Of a stretch of DNA of 64,000 nucleotides, positions 15,496 through 23,329 are shown in pieces. Where the stretch lies: positions 248,001 through 312,000 of the forward strand of contig NZ_JUHB01000001.1 of the NCBI RefSeq assembly GCF_000799565.1. Direction: 5' to 3'. The translations under genes were made by a program, and so were the position numbers. Position 1 is the stretch's first letter. Every line of letters starts with the position of its first letter. This DNA is from Cellulophaga sp. Hel_I_12 (GTDB taxonomy: Bacteria > Bacteroidota > Bacteroidia > Flavobacteriales > Flavobacteriaceae). A model generated the notes under the pieces. The model was not told the origin of the DNA and made no database searches. It saw only the letters and a program-made list of their open reading frames with translations.

Positions 15496-15633
15496 TTAAA
15501 ATTTTTATCTTGAAATTAGGCGCAACTAATACATCTTAAAGTGATCATACTAAGCTTAAAAGTCTATTGTTTGCTGGCAACTGTTAAAGCTCTTGTTAGG
15601 CTATTTCATTGCAAAAAAGCCAGTGTATTTTTG

Positions 15634-16005
15634 CTATTCACCCGAATACTCGTATTGTTTTAAAAGTGAAAGTGTGGTGTAGCCTAAGGCTTTTTGAAGG
15701 GTAGCTTCCAGAATAATAGGGGGTGCGACGCCTGCTTTTTCCGCTTCAAGCCATCTTGAAATACATAAACACCATTTTGAACCCGCCACAAGCCCCGGGA
15801 AATTCCACTCTGGAATAGCGGTGCTTAAATCGTTGCCTCTTTTTTTAGTGTAGCTCAAAAATTCATCGGTCATCACCCCACAAAGAATGTGCGTACCGGT
15901 ATCTTGAGAAATGGTTCTACAATAGCCATCTCTAAAATACCCCGTTGCTGGGTCGGTACAACAGGCTTGTAAGGCTGTACCTAATACATTTAATTCCATA
16001 GGCAT
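15634..16005 (-). CDS. DUF2237 family protein
   Basis: 123 residues. The pattern NVLGTALQACCTDPATGYFRDG, then VMTDEFLSYTKKRGNDLSTA, PEWNFPGL, KWCLCISRW and GVAPPIILEAT, is that of the DUF2237 family. The family is small, widespread, soluble and of unknown function. Cysteines at C15, C16, C29 and others are typical of it. The first two codons give MPM, so the third residue is an alternative start. It stands alone on the minus strand after the NsrR-like gene, 200 bases from it, and shows no sign of being in the same operon. Confidence 0.85.
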   Translation of the reverse strand: MPMELNVLGTALQACCTDPATGYFRDGYCRTISQDTGTHILCGVMTDEFLSYTKKRGNDLSTAIPEWNFPGLVAGSKWCLCISRWLEAEKAGVAPPIILEATLQKALGYTTLSLLKQYEYSGE

Positions 16006-16394
16006 TAATCTATTTTTTTGTTTTGAATATAGCTATAAATTTAGTCATCTGCCCTAACAAAACAAAAGACGCTAGTGTTCTTGCTAAAAGAATACTCTTT
16101 AAATGACTAATAGGGTACCGTTAGGTGCAGTCCAATACTACTTTTTGGATGACTAAATAATAAACTGTTGCACGTTCTTTGCTTTTTATATGCTGTGCAC
16201 TGTAGGCTAATATCTGGTGCGCAATGTTAAAGTTGAACTATTTTTTTTTGGTTCCACTAATTCACATTTTTTAAAATTAATTCTTTTACTTACCTTGTAC
16301 CCTAGGTATCATTTTGTAAATTCAGTTTTACGCAGTAGTTAAATCTGTTTGTACCTGTGGTAAGCACGACTTAAATAACCAAAAACAACACAAC
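16006..16394. other. Intergenic region between DUF2237 and tldD genes
   Basis: 389 bases separating divergent genes. It is AT-rich, with no open frame that looks coding, no tRNA and no convincing operator. It presumably holds both promoters, but I could not place a clean TTTG / TAnnTTTG pair. Confidence 0.5.
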
Positions 16395-18035
16395 ATGAAA
16401 AGAAGAGATTTTGTGCAGTTGTCCGGACTAGGGGCAGGAGCACTTTTAGTACCCAACCTAATGACGGGCAATACTATTTTTGCCGAGGCGCTCTTAGAGC
16501 CAGGTATGGATACCATAGTAAAGAAGAGAATGGCAGATGTGGCCTTGAATACGGCAAAGTCTTTAGGCGCTACCTATGCCGATGCTAGAATTGGAAGATA
16601 CTTAAATCAATATGTTTTTACACGTGAAGATAAGGTTCAAAACGTGGTGAATACAGAATCATTCGGAATTGGTATTAGAGTTATCACCAATGGTACTTGG
16701 GGCTTTGCATCTACCAACGATGTTTCGGAAGATGGGATAAAAAAAGCTACGCAGCAAGCTGTAGCCATTGCCAAGGCAAATTCTAAATTTCAGAAGGAAC
16801 CTGTGATATTAGCACCCGTTGCTAATTACGGAGAAGTTTCTTGGAAAACGCCTATTCAAAAAGACTTTAAAGAAGTGCCTGTTTCGGAAAAGGTAGAGCT
16901 GTTACTGTCAGCTAATGCTGCTGCCCTGAACAACGGAGCCAATTTCGTAAATTCAGCATTGTTTATGGTCAATGAACAAAAATATTTTGCCTCCACAGAA
17001 GGCTCTTATATTGATCAAGATGTGCACCGAATTTGGCCAAATTTTGGCGTTACCGCAGTAGATCAAGCCAAAGGAAAATTTAAGACCAGAGATGCCATGA
17101 GCAGCCCAATGGGTCTTGGTTATGAATATATGGATGGCTTGGCATCAGAAAAATTAGTAGGGGCAGCAGGACTAACATTATATCGCAATAGCTATGATAT
17201 CATAGAAGATGCTACTGCAGCGGCAAAGCAAGCAAAAGAAATGCTTTCTGCAAAATCTGTTGATCCGGGTAAATACGATTTAGTCTTAGAACCAAATCAT
17301 TTAGGCCTTACGATTCATGAATCTGTAGGACACCCTACCGAGCTTGATCGTGTATTGGGTTATGAAGCGAATTACGCAGGGACCAGTTTTGCGACTATAG
17401 ACAAATGGAAATCAGGTGATTTTAAATATGGAAGTGATCTTGTAAATATTGTAGCAGATAAAACCCAAGTGGGATCCCTAGGTGCAGTAGGTTTTGACGA
17501 TGAAGGCGTACAGTGTAAAAAATGGGATATCATTAGAAACGGTGTATTGGTAAATTACCAAGCCATTCGTGATCAAGTAAAAATGATTGATCAGGATGAA
17601 TCTCACGGTTGTTGTTATGCGCAAAGTTGGAACGACGTTCAGTTTCAAAGAATGCCAAATATTTCATTAGAACCTGGAAAAGATCCTTATTCGGTTAGTG
17701 AAATGATTAAAGATGTTGAGAAGGGAATTTATATCGCAGGGCGTGGTTCGTACTCTATTGATCAACAACGGTATAATTTCCAGTTTGGAGGCACAGTCTT
17801 TTACGAAATAAAAGATGGAAAAATTGTAGGCATGTTGAATGATGTCGCTTATCAATCGAATACCCAAGAATTTTGGAATTCTTGTGCTAAAATTTGTGAT
17901 GAGGATGATTACCGCATGTTCGGTTCGTTCTTTGACGGTAAAGGTCAGCCTTCACAAGTGAGTGCTGTTTCTCATGGTAGTTCAACCACAAGGTTCAACA
18001 ACATCAACGTCATTAATACCGGTAGAACCGTCTAA
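16395..18035 (+). CDS. TldD-family metalloprotease with twin-arginine signal
   Basis: 546 residues. The N-terminus K2-R3-R4-D5-F6, followed by a hydrophobic GLGAGALLVPNLM stretch, looks like a Tat signal (about 1-32). The TldD/PmbA fold follows, with the metal motif H308-E309-x3-H313 (HESVGHPTELD) that defines the catalytic TldD subunit. TldD works with TldE (PmbA) as a heterodimer that cleaves unfolded or precursor peptides. The TldE-like partner follows 28 bases later but carries no signal. If the signal is functional this subunit is periplasmic. It is the first gene of the locus leading to the MoxR/Bat-like genes. Confidence 0.88.
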   Translation: MKRRDFVQLSGLGAGALLVPNLMTGNTIFAEALLEPGMDTIVKKRMADVALNTAKSLGATYADARIGRYLNQYVFTREDKVQNVVNTESFGIGIRVITNGTWGFASTNDVSEDGIKKATQQAVAIAKANSKFQKEPVILAPVANYGEVSWKTPIQKDFKEVPVSEKVELLLSANAAALNNGANFVNSALFMVNEQKYFASTEGSYIDQDVHRIWPNFGVTAVDQAKGKFKTRDAMSSPMGLGYEYMDGLASEKLVGAAGLTLYRNSYDIIEDATAAAKQAKEMLSAKSVDPGKYDLVLEPNHLGLTIHESVGHPTELDRVLGYEANYAGTSFATIDKWKSGDFKYGSDLVNIVADKTQVGSLGAVGFDDEGVQCKKWDIIRNGVLVNYQAIRDQVKMIDQDESHGCCYAQSWNDVQFQRMPNISLEPGKDPYSVSEMIKDVEKGIYIAGRGSYSIDQQRYNFQFGGTVFYEIKDGKIVGMLNDVAYQSNTQEFWNSCAKICDEDDYRMFGSFFDGKGQPSQVSAVSHGSSTTRFNNINVINTGRTV

Positions 18036-18063
18036 TCTTAGTTTCACTATAATATTCATTACA

Positions 18064-19377
18064 ATGGCAATATATACAGAAGAAGAAGCAAAAAAAATCA
18101 TGGAAAAAGCCTTGAGCTTTTCCACAGCTGATGCTTGCGAAATAAATTTACAAGGCAGTGAAAGTGGCAATATACGGTATGCAAGAAATTCCGTTTCCAC
18201 CTCAGGGCATCGCTCCAATCAAAACTTAGTGGTTCAGGCTAATTTTGGTAAAAAATCAGGGACGGCAAGCATCGATGAATTTGATGATGCATCGTTGCAA
18301 AGAGTGGTAGCTAGAGCCGAGGAATTGGCTAAACTCTCACCAGAAAATCCTGAATTTATGGCTCCCTTGGGACCTCAGGTTTATGACAAGGCGATTAATT
18401 ATGTGGAAGCTACCGCGAACATTACACCTGAATACAGAGCCAATGTGGCTAATAGCAGTATTGAACCCGCTATAGCAAGTGATGTTACCGCAGCGGGTTT
18501 TTTAGACGATTCTGCAGGCTTTCAAGCTATGTTAAATTCAAAGGGACTTTTTGCCTATAACAAGTCAACAAATGTAGACTTCACAGTAACCATGAGAACA
18601 AATGATGGTACGGGATCTGGATGGGTCACCAGAGATTTTAATGATGTGAGCAAATTTGATGCGAATGAAGCTTCAAGTGTAGCGATATCAAAATCAGTGA
18701 TGTCACGGGAAGCAAGAGCTATCGAGCCTGGAAAATATACGGTTATTTTAGAGCCATCAGCAGGCTTAGGCTTATTAAGTGGCTTAGGACGATCTGTTGA
18801 TGCCCGACAAGCCGATGAAGGGCGTAGTTTTATGTCTAAAGATGGAGGTACCAAACTGGGTGTTAAAATAGTAGATGAACGGGTAAATCTTTGGTCAGAC
18901 CCCTTGCATCCAGAAGTTCCAGTTTCTACTTGGAACGGAGAAGGTCAGCCTTTAAAGAAAACAGAGTGGATCAAAAATGGCGTGGTACAGAATCTCGCTT
19001 ACAGCCGTTTTTGGGCAGAAAAAAAAGGTGTTGAGCCAGTTCCTTATCCTAGTAATTTCATTATGGGCGGAGGAGATGCTTCTTTGGAAGAACTCATCAA
19101 AAGTACCAAAAAGGGAATTTTAGTAACCCGCTTATGGTACATTCGATCCGTGGATCCTCAAACACTTCTCTATACAGGACTAACGCGTGACGGAACTTTT
19201 TATATTGAGAATGGAGCCATTAAATATCCTGTCAAGAATTTTAGGTTTAATGAAAGTCCTATCATCATGCTAAACAATTTAGAAACGCTCGGAAAACAAG
19301 TGCGTGTTGAAGGTAATCTGATTCCCTATATGAAAATTAGAGATTTCACTTTTACCAGTTTGTCTGATGCCGTTTAG
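18064..19377 (+). CDS. TldE/PmbA-like partner of the TldD protease
   Basis: 437 residues from the ATG at 18064; the frame is also open further upstream inside tldD, but that part is the shadow of another frame. It has the TldD/PmbA fold with a C-terminal domain (EPGKYTVILEPSAGLGLLSG, then NFIMGGGD and NFRFNESP) but lacks the HExxxH motif, as expected for the non-catalytic TldE subunit. No signal peptide. It starts 28 bases after tldD, so the two are surely co-expressed. Its last codons contain a promoter-like sequence for the next gene. Confidence 0.88.
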   Translation: MAIYTEEEAKKIMEKALSFSTADACEINLQGSESGNIRYARNSVSTSGHRSNQNLVVQANFGKKSGTASIDEFDDASLQRVVARAEELAKLSPENPEFMAPLGPQVYDKAINYVEATANITPEYRANVANSSIEPAIASDVTAAGFLDDSAGFQAMLNSKGLFAYNKSTNVDFTVTMRTNDGTGSGWVTRDFNDVSKFDANEASSVAISKSVMSREARAIEPGKYTVILEPSAGLGLLSGLGRSVDARQADEGRSFMSKDGGTKLGVKIVDERVNLWSDPLHPEVPVSTWNGEGQPLKKTEWIKNGVVQNLAYSRFWAEKKGVEPVPYPSNFIMGGGDASLEELIKSTKKGILVTRLWYIRSVDPQTLLYTGLTRDGTFYIENGAIKYPVKNFRFNESPIIMLNNLETLGKQVRVEGNLIPYMKIRDFTFTSLSDAV

Positions 19378-19392
19378 TACCTTATAATTTTG
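19359..19392 (+). promoter_or_regulatory. Internal promoter for the DUF4159-MoxR-Bat-like operon
   Basis: TTTG (19359-19362), 22 bases, then TAATTTTG (19385-19392). The upstream part lies inside the 3' end of the tldE-like gene. Transcription would begin near 19397, just before the hairpin at 19401. Confidence 0.55.
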
Positions 19393-19400
19393 TACGATGA

Positions 19401-19434
19401 GGTTGTTTTGAGACATTCAAAACAACCTTTTCTT
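19401..19434 (+). terminator. Hairpin with T-run between tldE-like and DUF4159 genes
   Basis: GGTTGTTTTGA (19401-19411) pairs with TCAAAACAACC (19417-19427) over a 5-base loop, followed by TTTTCTT. It can terminate the tldDE transcript. For a transcript from the promoter at 19385 it would form a hairpin at the very 5' end, ending seven bases before the ATG at 19435. Confidence 0.75.
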
Positions 19435-20121
19435 ATGCTATTCTACAGCGAAGCAATAAATGTGCTAGCTTGGAATTCGGATTTAAATTTTGATTATGTA
19501 GTGGGAAACGCTTTTTTTTTTACAAGATTACAGTATGAATCTGGAGATTGGGATGTAGATCAACGTATGCCTTCTAATTTACTGAATTCTCTCGTAGAGT
19601 ATACAACCCTTGCCGTGGATACCAAAGAAAACATCATTTCATTGGCTAGTGATGATATTTTCAAATGCCCCTTTTGTTACCTTTCTGGTCATAAACTAGT
19701 ACAGTTTACCAAAAAAGAAAAAGAGAATTTTAAAAAGTATATCACCAATGGTGGGTTTGTATTTGTCGATGATTGTAACCATGACATCGACGGACTTTTC
19801 GCAAAATCGTTTGAACGCCAAATGCACGATATTTTTGGTGAGGATTCACTAAAAAAAATTTCAAATGATCACGAAATCTATAATATATTTTTTGAATTTG
19901 AGGATGGTCCTCCCACGACTTCGCAAGAATTAAATGGTTGGGGAGATGATTTGGTGCACGAATATTTAAAAGCTATTGAAATAAATGGTAGAATAGGGGT
20001 GCTTTACAGCAATAAAGATTATGGCTGCGAGTGGGATTATGATTTTAGAAATAAGCGTTGGTATAAAATAGATAATACCCGTTTTGGGGTCAATATAGTG
20101 ATGTATGCACTTACATCGTAA
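19435..20121 (+). CDS. DUF4159 domain protein
   Basis: 228 residues from the ATG at 19435; an upstream TTG at 19390 would put the start inside the hairpin, so I prefer the ATG. The FFFTRLQYESGDWDVDQRMPSNLL opening, CYLSGHKLVQF, NGGFVFVDD and final GVNIVMYAL match DUF4159. That family has a flavodoxin- or GATase-like fold with no known activity and is found beside MoxR/Bat operons. No signal is seen. Its stop is directly followed by the MoxR ATG without a gap. Confidence 0.8.
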   Translation: MLFYSEAINVLAWNSDLNFDYVVGNAFFFTRLQYESGDWDVDQRMPSNLLNSLVEYTTLAVDTKENIISLASDDIFKCPFCYLSGHKLVQFTKKEKENFKKYITNGGFVFVDDCNHDIDGLFAKSFERQMHDIFGEDSLKKISNDHEIYNIFFEFEDGPPTTSQELNGWGDDLVHEYLKAIEINGRIGVLYSNKDYGCEWDYDFRNKRWYKIDNTRFGVNIVMYALTS

Positions 20122-21141
20122 ATGAGAAATTTAATGGAGAAACATGTAGTAACAATGAAACATGAGCTAGAAACGCTGACTTTGAAGCTTGCCGATGTAA
20201 AAAAAGAAATTGGTAAAATTATCATAGGTCAGGAAGAAACCATAGAGCAGCTATTGATTACCTTTTTAGCGGGTGGTCATGCCTTGTTAGAAGGGGTTCC
20301 GGGTCTCGCTAAAACTTTGATGATTAAAACCTTATCACAGGCCATTGATCTAAAGTTTAAACGCATTCAATTCACTCCAGATCTTATGCCCTCTGATATC
20401 ATTGGTACCGAAATTTTGGAAGAAGACCACAGCACTGGGAAAAAATTCTTTCAATTTAACAAAGGACCAATTTTCGCTAATATTATTCTGGCGGATGAAA
20501 TTAATAGAACACCACCTAAAACACAGGCCGCATTATTAGAAGCCATGCAAGAGTTTGAAGTTACCTATTCTGGAAAAACCTATGCCTTAGAAAAGCCTTT
20601 CTTTATGCTGGCTACTCAAAACCCAATTGAACAGTCAGGTACATTTCCTTTACCTGAAGCGCAGCAAGACCGTTTTTTGTTTTACATAAAAATAGGATAT
20701 CCAACGGCATCCGAAGAAAAAGGTATTTTAAAAAGCACTACGGGAGTGAAAAAAGAGAATGTCAAGAAAGTGATAAGCGGGGCAGAAATACTACGATTAC
20801 AGGAGTTGGTTCGTGAAGTTTATATTAGTGATGATCTTATAGACTTCGTTAGTACTATAGTACGAGCTACCAGACCCGAAACCACGACCAATGCGTATGT
20901 AAAGGAATGGGTAAGTTGGGGTGCAGGACCACGTGCTGGACAAGCTATGATCCTCACCGCGAAAGCAAGAGCTCTACAGTATGGTCGCCTGTCGGTAAGT
21001 TTAGAGGATTTAAAAAAAGTGGCACTTCCCGTATTAAGACATCGCATCATTATTAATTTCAGAGCGGAGGCAGAAGGGATTACTTCAGACGAAATAACAC
21101 ATCATTTATTGACCAATACTGAAGTTCCTTCAAAAGTATAA
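20122..21141 (+). CDS. MoxR-family AAA+ ATPase
   Basis: 339 residues. Walker A GVPGLAKT (58-65), Walker B ILADEINR, sensor-1 ATQNP and the FPLPEAQQDRF motif mark the MoxR subgroup of AAA+ ATPases. These act as chaperones or maturation factors, usually with von Willebrand A-domain partners. The ATG abuts the preceding stop; in-frame ATGs at 20134 and 20155 are alternatives. The DUF58 gene follows six bases later. In this locus it is the likely motor for assembling or activating the membrane proteins encoded downstream. Confidence 0.92.
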   Translation: MRNLMEKHVVTMKHELETLTLKLADVKKEIGKIIIGQEETIEQLLITFLAGGHALLEGVPGLAKTLMIKTLSQAIDLKFKRIQFTPDLMPSDIIGTEILEEDHSTGKKFFQFNKGPIFANIILADEINRTPPKTQAALLEAMQEFEVTYSGKTYALEKPFFMLATQNPIEQSGTFPLPEAQQDRFLFYIKIGYPTASEEKGILKSTTGVKKENVKKVISGAEILRLQELVREVYISDDLIDFVSTIVRATRPETTTNAYVKEWVSWGAGPRAGQAMILTAKARALQYGRLSVSLEDLKKVALPVLRHRIIINFRAEAEGITSDEITHHLLTNTEVPSKV

Positions 21142-21147
21142 AATTTC

Positions 21148-22044
21148 GTGAAAAAAGACTATAGACAATTATTTCAACCCCATATTATCAATAGTATCTC
21201 TGGGCTTTCTTTGATTGCACGGGTACTAGTTGATGGATATCTAGCAGGTCTAAATAAAAGTCGTAGGGTAGGTATGGGTCAAGAATTCAGTCAATATAGA
21301 GGCTACGAATTAGGAGATGATTTACGCCTGTTAGATTGGAAAATGTTTGCGCGTTCGGGTAGGTATTATATCAAACAATCTGAAATCGACACCCATATTT
21401 CAGTAAAGTTTATTGTAGACGCGAGTAAATCTATGGAACACGCTGAGGATGGCGTATCAAAAATAGATTATGTTAAAGTTTTGGTAGCGTCTTTGGCACA
21501 CCTTGCCCAAGAACAGGGAGATGCCATTGGGCTTTATGCCTTAAACAATACTAGTATTACAAGTCTTCAGCCCATGGTTCAAAAACAACAGTATAAGCGG
21601 TTTTTACACGAGCTTATACATATCAAGGGAGATGGGGTATGGCCTTCAAATACCTTGAATCTTGATAAATTTCATGATAAAAGTCGAAAAGAATTGGTGT
21701 TTTTTGTGACCGATATGTATGAATATGATACAGAACTGACGGCCTTAATAAAAAGTTTAAAAACCAAAAGAAACGAAGTAGTTGTTTTGCAAATTATGGG
21801 AAAAAAAGAACTTCAATTTAACTATAAAGGCTATGTGGTTTTTGAGGATTTAGAAACGGGTGCTAAGGTAAAAGTAGATGCTAAGGAGGCAAAAAGTAAC
21901 TATTTGAGCAAACTTGATACCATGATGAGCACTACTAAAGATATGTTGTTGTCAAATGACATAGGATATCAACTGTTTATGCTAGATGAGCCTTTGGGAG
22001 AGGCTTTACAGCTCTTTTTGAAGCAACGAAGTCACTTAATATAA
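21148..22044 (+). CDS. DUF58 (vWA-like) protein, MoxR partner
   Basis: 298 residues. The conserved DUF58 core GMGQEFSQYRGYELGDDLRLLDWKMFARSGRYYIKQSE (about 41-77) is followed by a vWA-like region with VDASKSME (D-x-S-x-S/M metal site). No membrane segment is seen. DUF58 genes nearly always follow moxR, and the pair is thought to work together. The start is GTG at 21148, six bases after the moxR stop; the next gene starts two bases after its own stop. Confidence 0.9.
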   Translation: MKKDYRQLFQPHIINSISGLSLIARVLVDGYLAGLNKSRRVGMGQEFSQYRGYELGDDLRLLDWKMFARSGRYYIKQSEIDTHISVKFIVDASKSMEHAEDGVSKIDYVKVLVASLAHLAQEQGDAIGLYALNNTSITSLQPMVQKQQYKRFLHELIHIKGDGVWPSNTLNLDKFHDKSRKELVFFVTDMYEYDTELTALIKSLKTKRNEVVVLQIMGKKELQFNYKGYVVFEDLETGAKVKVDAKEAKSNYLSKLDTMMSTTKDMLLSNDIGYQLFMLDEPLGEALQLFLKQRSHLI

Positions 22045-22045
22045 T

Positions 22046-23329
22046 ATGAGTTTTCTTAATCCTACATATTTATGGGCCTTATTGGGAATTCTTATTCCTA
22101 TAGCCATTCATTTGTGGAATAGAAAAAAAATAGTGACCATTAAAGTTGGAAGCATAGCCATGCTTACCGCATCAGAGCCTAAGCGCACAAGCAGCATTAT
22201 ACCCAATGAGTGGTGGTTACTTTTGTTAAGAATCTTGATGATTGCCTTAGTCGCTTTTATTCTTGCAGGGCCTAATTTTAAACGTACAAAATATAAAGAA
22301 TCACTTACCTATGTTATAGATCCTGAATTACTCCATGTAAAGGGGATGGAGCCACTTTTGGATAGCCTTCCTTCACAGGCGCTACGTATCATGGTAAACG
22401 GTTTTCCTTTGCTTGAAGACTACGATTTTGAAACAACCAAGTCGTATGCGCCTAAGTATTGGCAAATGGCACAAGAGATGGAACATCTGGAAACCGATAG
22501 TATCATTGTGCTTACAAAAGGCCTTGTTACTGGTATCCGCGGCATGAGACCTACAAGCTCTAAAGGCATCAACTGGCTTGTAGTGGATACGGATGAAAAA
22601 ACAACAGCGCTAATAGAAGCAACCGTACTTAAAGATAGTATTGCATTACTATCTATAACCAGTGATCTTAAAAGTTTGGCCTATACCAAATCGAACATAG
22701 CAAAAAATAGTGAGGATATTAAATTTAATACCCCCAAAGATAGTATTCAAATACATGGCGATTGGGTTGAAGTAAAGCCCGCCCAACCATTAAAGGTACT
22801 TATTGTGGCAGAGGATAGTCTTTCTCATGACTTGAACTATATAAAGGCTGCCTATCGGGCAGTAGAAAAATACCTAAATAGACCTATAGCACTAACAAGA
22901 GTACCAAAAATTGACACTTTAGCTTTGGAAGCCTATGCCACATTGATTTGGCTCAGTAAAAATAAGTTTGAAAATTACCCTGTACCTACCTTGGTATATC
23001 GTCCAGATTCTTTGGCCAACCAATTAATTGTTAACGGGAATACCAAAAAGACATTCTTCTTGACACATCGGCTAAATAGCGAGAATATCCTTACCGAGCA
23101 TCTCCCTGAAAAATTGCTGGAATTACTTTCTTTACATGAAGGGGTGCCAGAAAAGGCAAGTACCTATGATCAAAGAACTATAGATGCAAAGGAATTGCAA
23201 AGCATAAAAGTAAATCAGAAGAGTGATCGTAAATATGCTGCTATGTATGATCTTTCTTTATGGGTATGGCTCGTATTGGGAATTCTTATGGGCCTTGAAC
23301 GAATTGTATCGAAATACAGAAGACAATGA
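22046..23329 (+). CDS. BatA-like membrane protein (aerotolerance N-terminal domain)
   Basis: 427 residues. The N-terminus (FLNPTYLWALLGILIPIAIHLWNRKK, then a second helix about 58-78 and LAGPNFKR) is the BatA N-terminal domain found in Bat/aerotolerance operons. A soluble region of about 300 residues follows, then one C-terminal helix (LSLWVWLVLGILMGLERI). A clear vWA MIDAS motif is not seen. The next start overlaps its stop (ATGA). Probably an inner-membrane component of a MoxR-dependent system; the specific function is unknown. Confidence 0.82.
   Translation: MSFLNPTYLWALLGILIPIAIHLWNRKKIVTIKVGSIAMLTASEPKRTSSIIPNEWWLLLLRILMIALVAFILAGPNFKRTKYKESLTYVIDPELLHVKGMEPLLDSLPSQALRIMVNGFPLLEDYDFETTKSYAPKYWQMAQEMEHLETDSIIVLTKGLVTGIRGMRPTSSKGINWLVVDTDEKTTALIEATVLKDSIALLSITSDLKSLAYTKSNIAKNSEDIKFNTPKDSIQIHGDWVEVKPAQPLKVLIVAEDSLSHDLNYIKAAYRAVEKYLNRPIALTRVPKIDTLALEAYATLIWLSKNKFENYPVPTLVYRPDSLANQLIVNGNTKKTFFLTHRLNSENILTEHLPEKLLELLSLHEGVPEKASTYDQRTIDAKELQSIKVNQKSDRKYAAMYDLSLWVWLVLGILMGLERIVSKYRRQ

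Noticed and set aside
17962..18063. Extended N-terminus of the TldE-like gene reaching into tldD
   Set aside because: The extra residues do not resemble TldE proteins, and the ATG at 18064 gives a normal family start 28 bases after the tldD stop.
19390..19434. TTG start at 19390 for the DUF4159 gene
   Set aside because: It would place the coding sequence inside the terminator hairpin; the ATG at 19435 gives the usual start.
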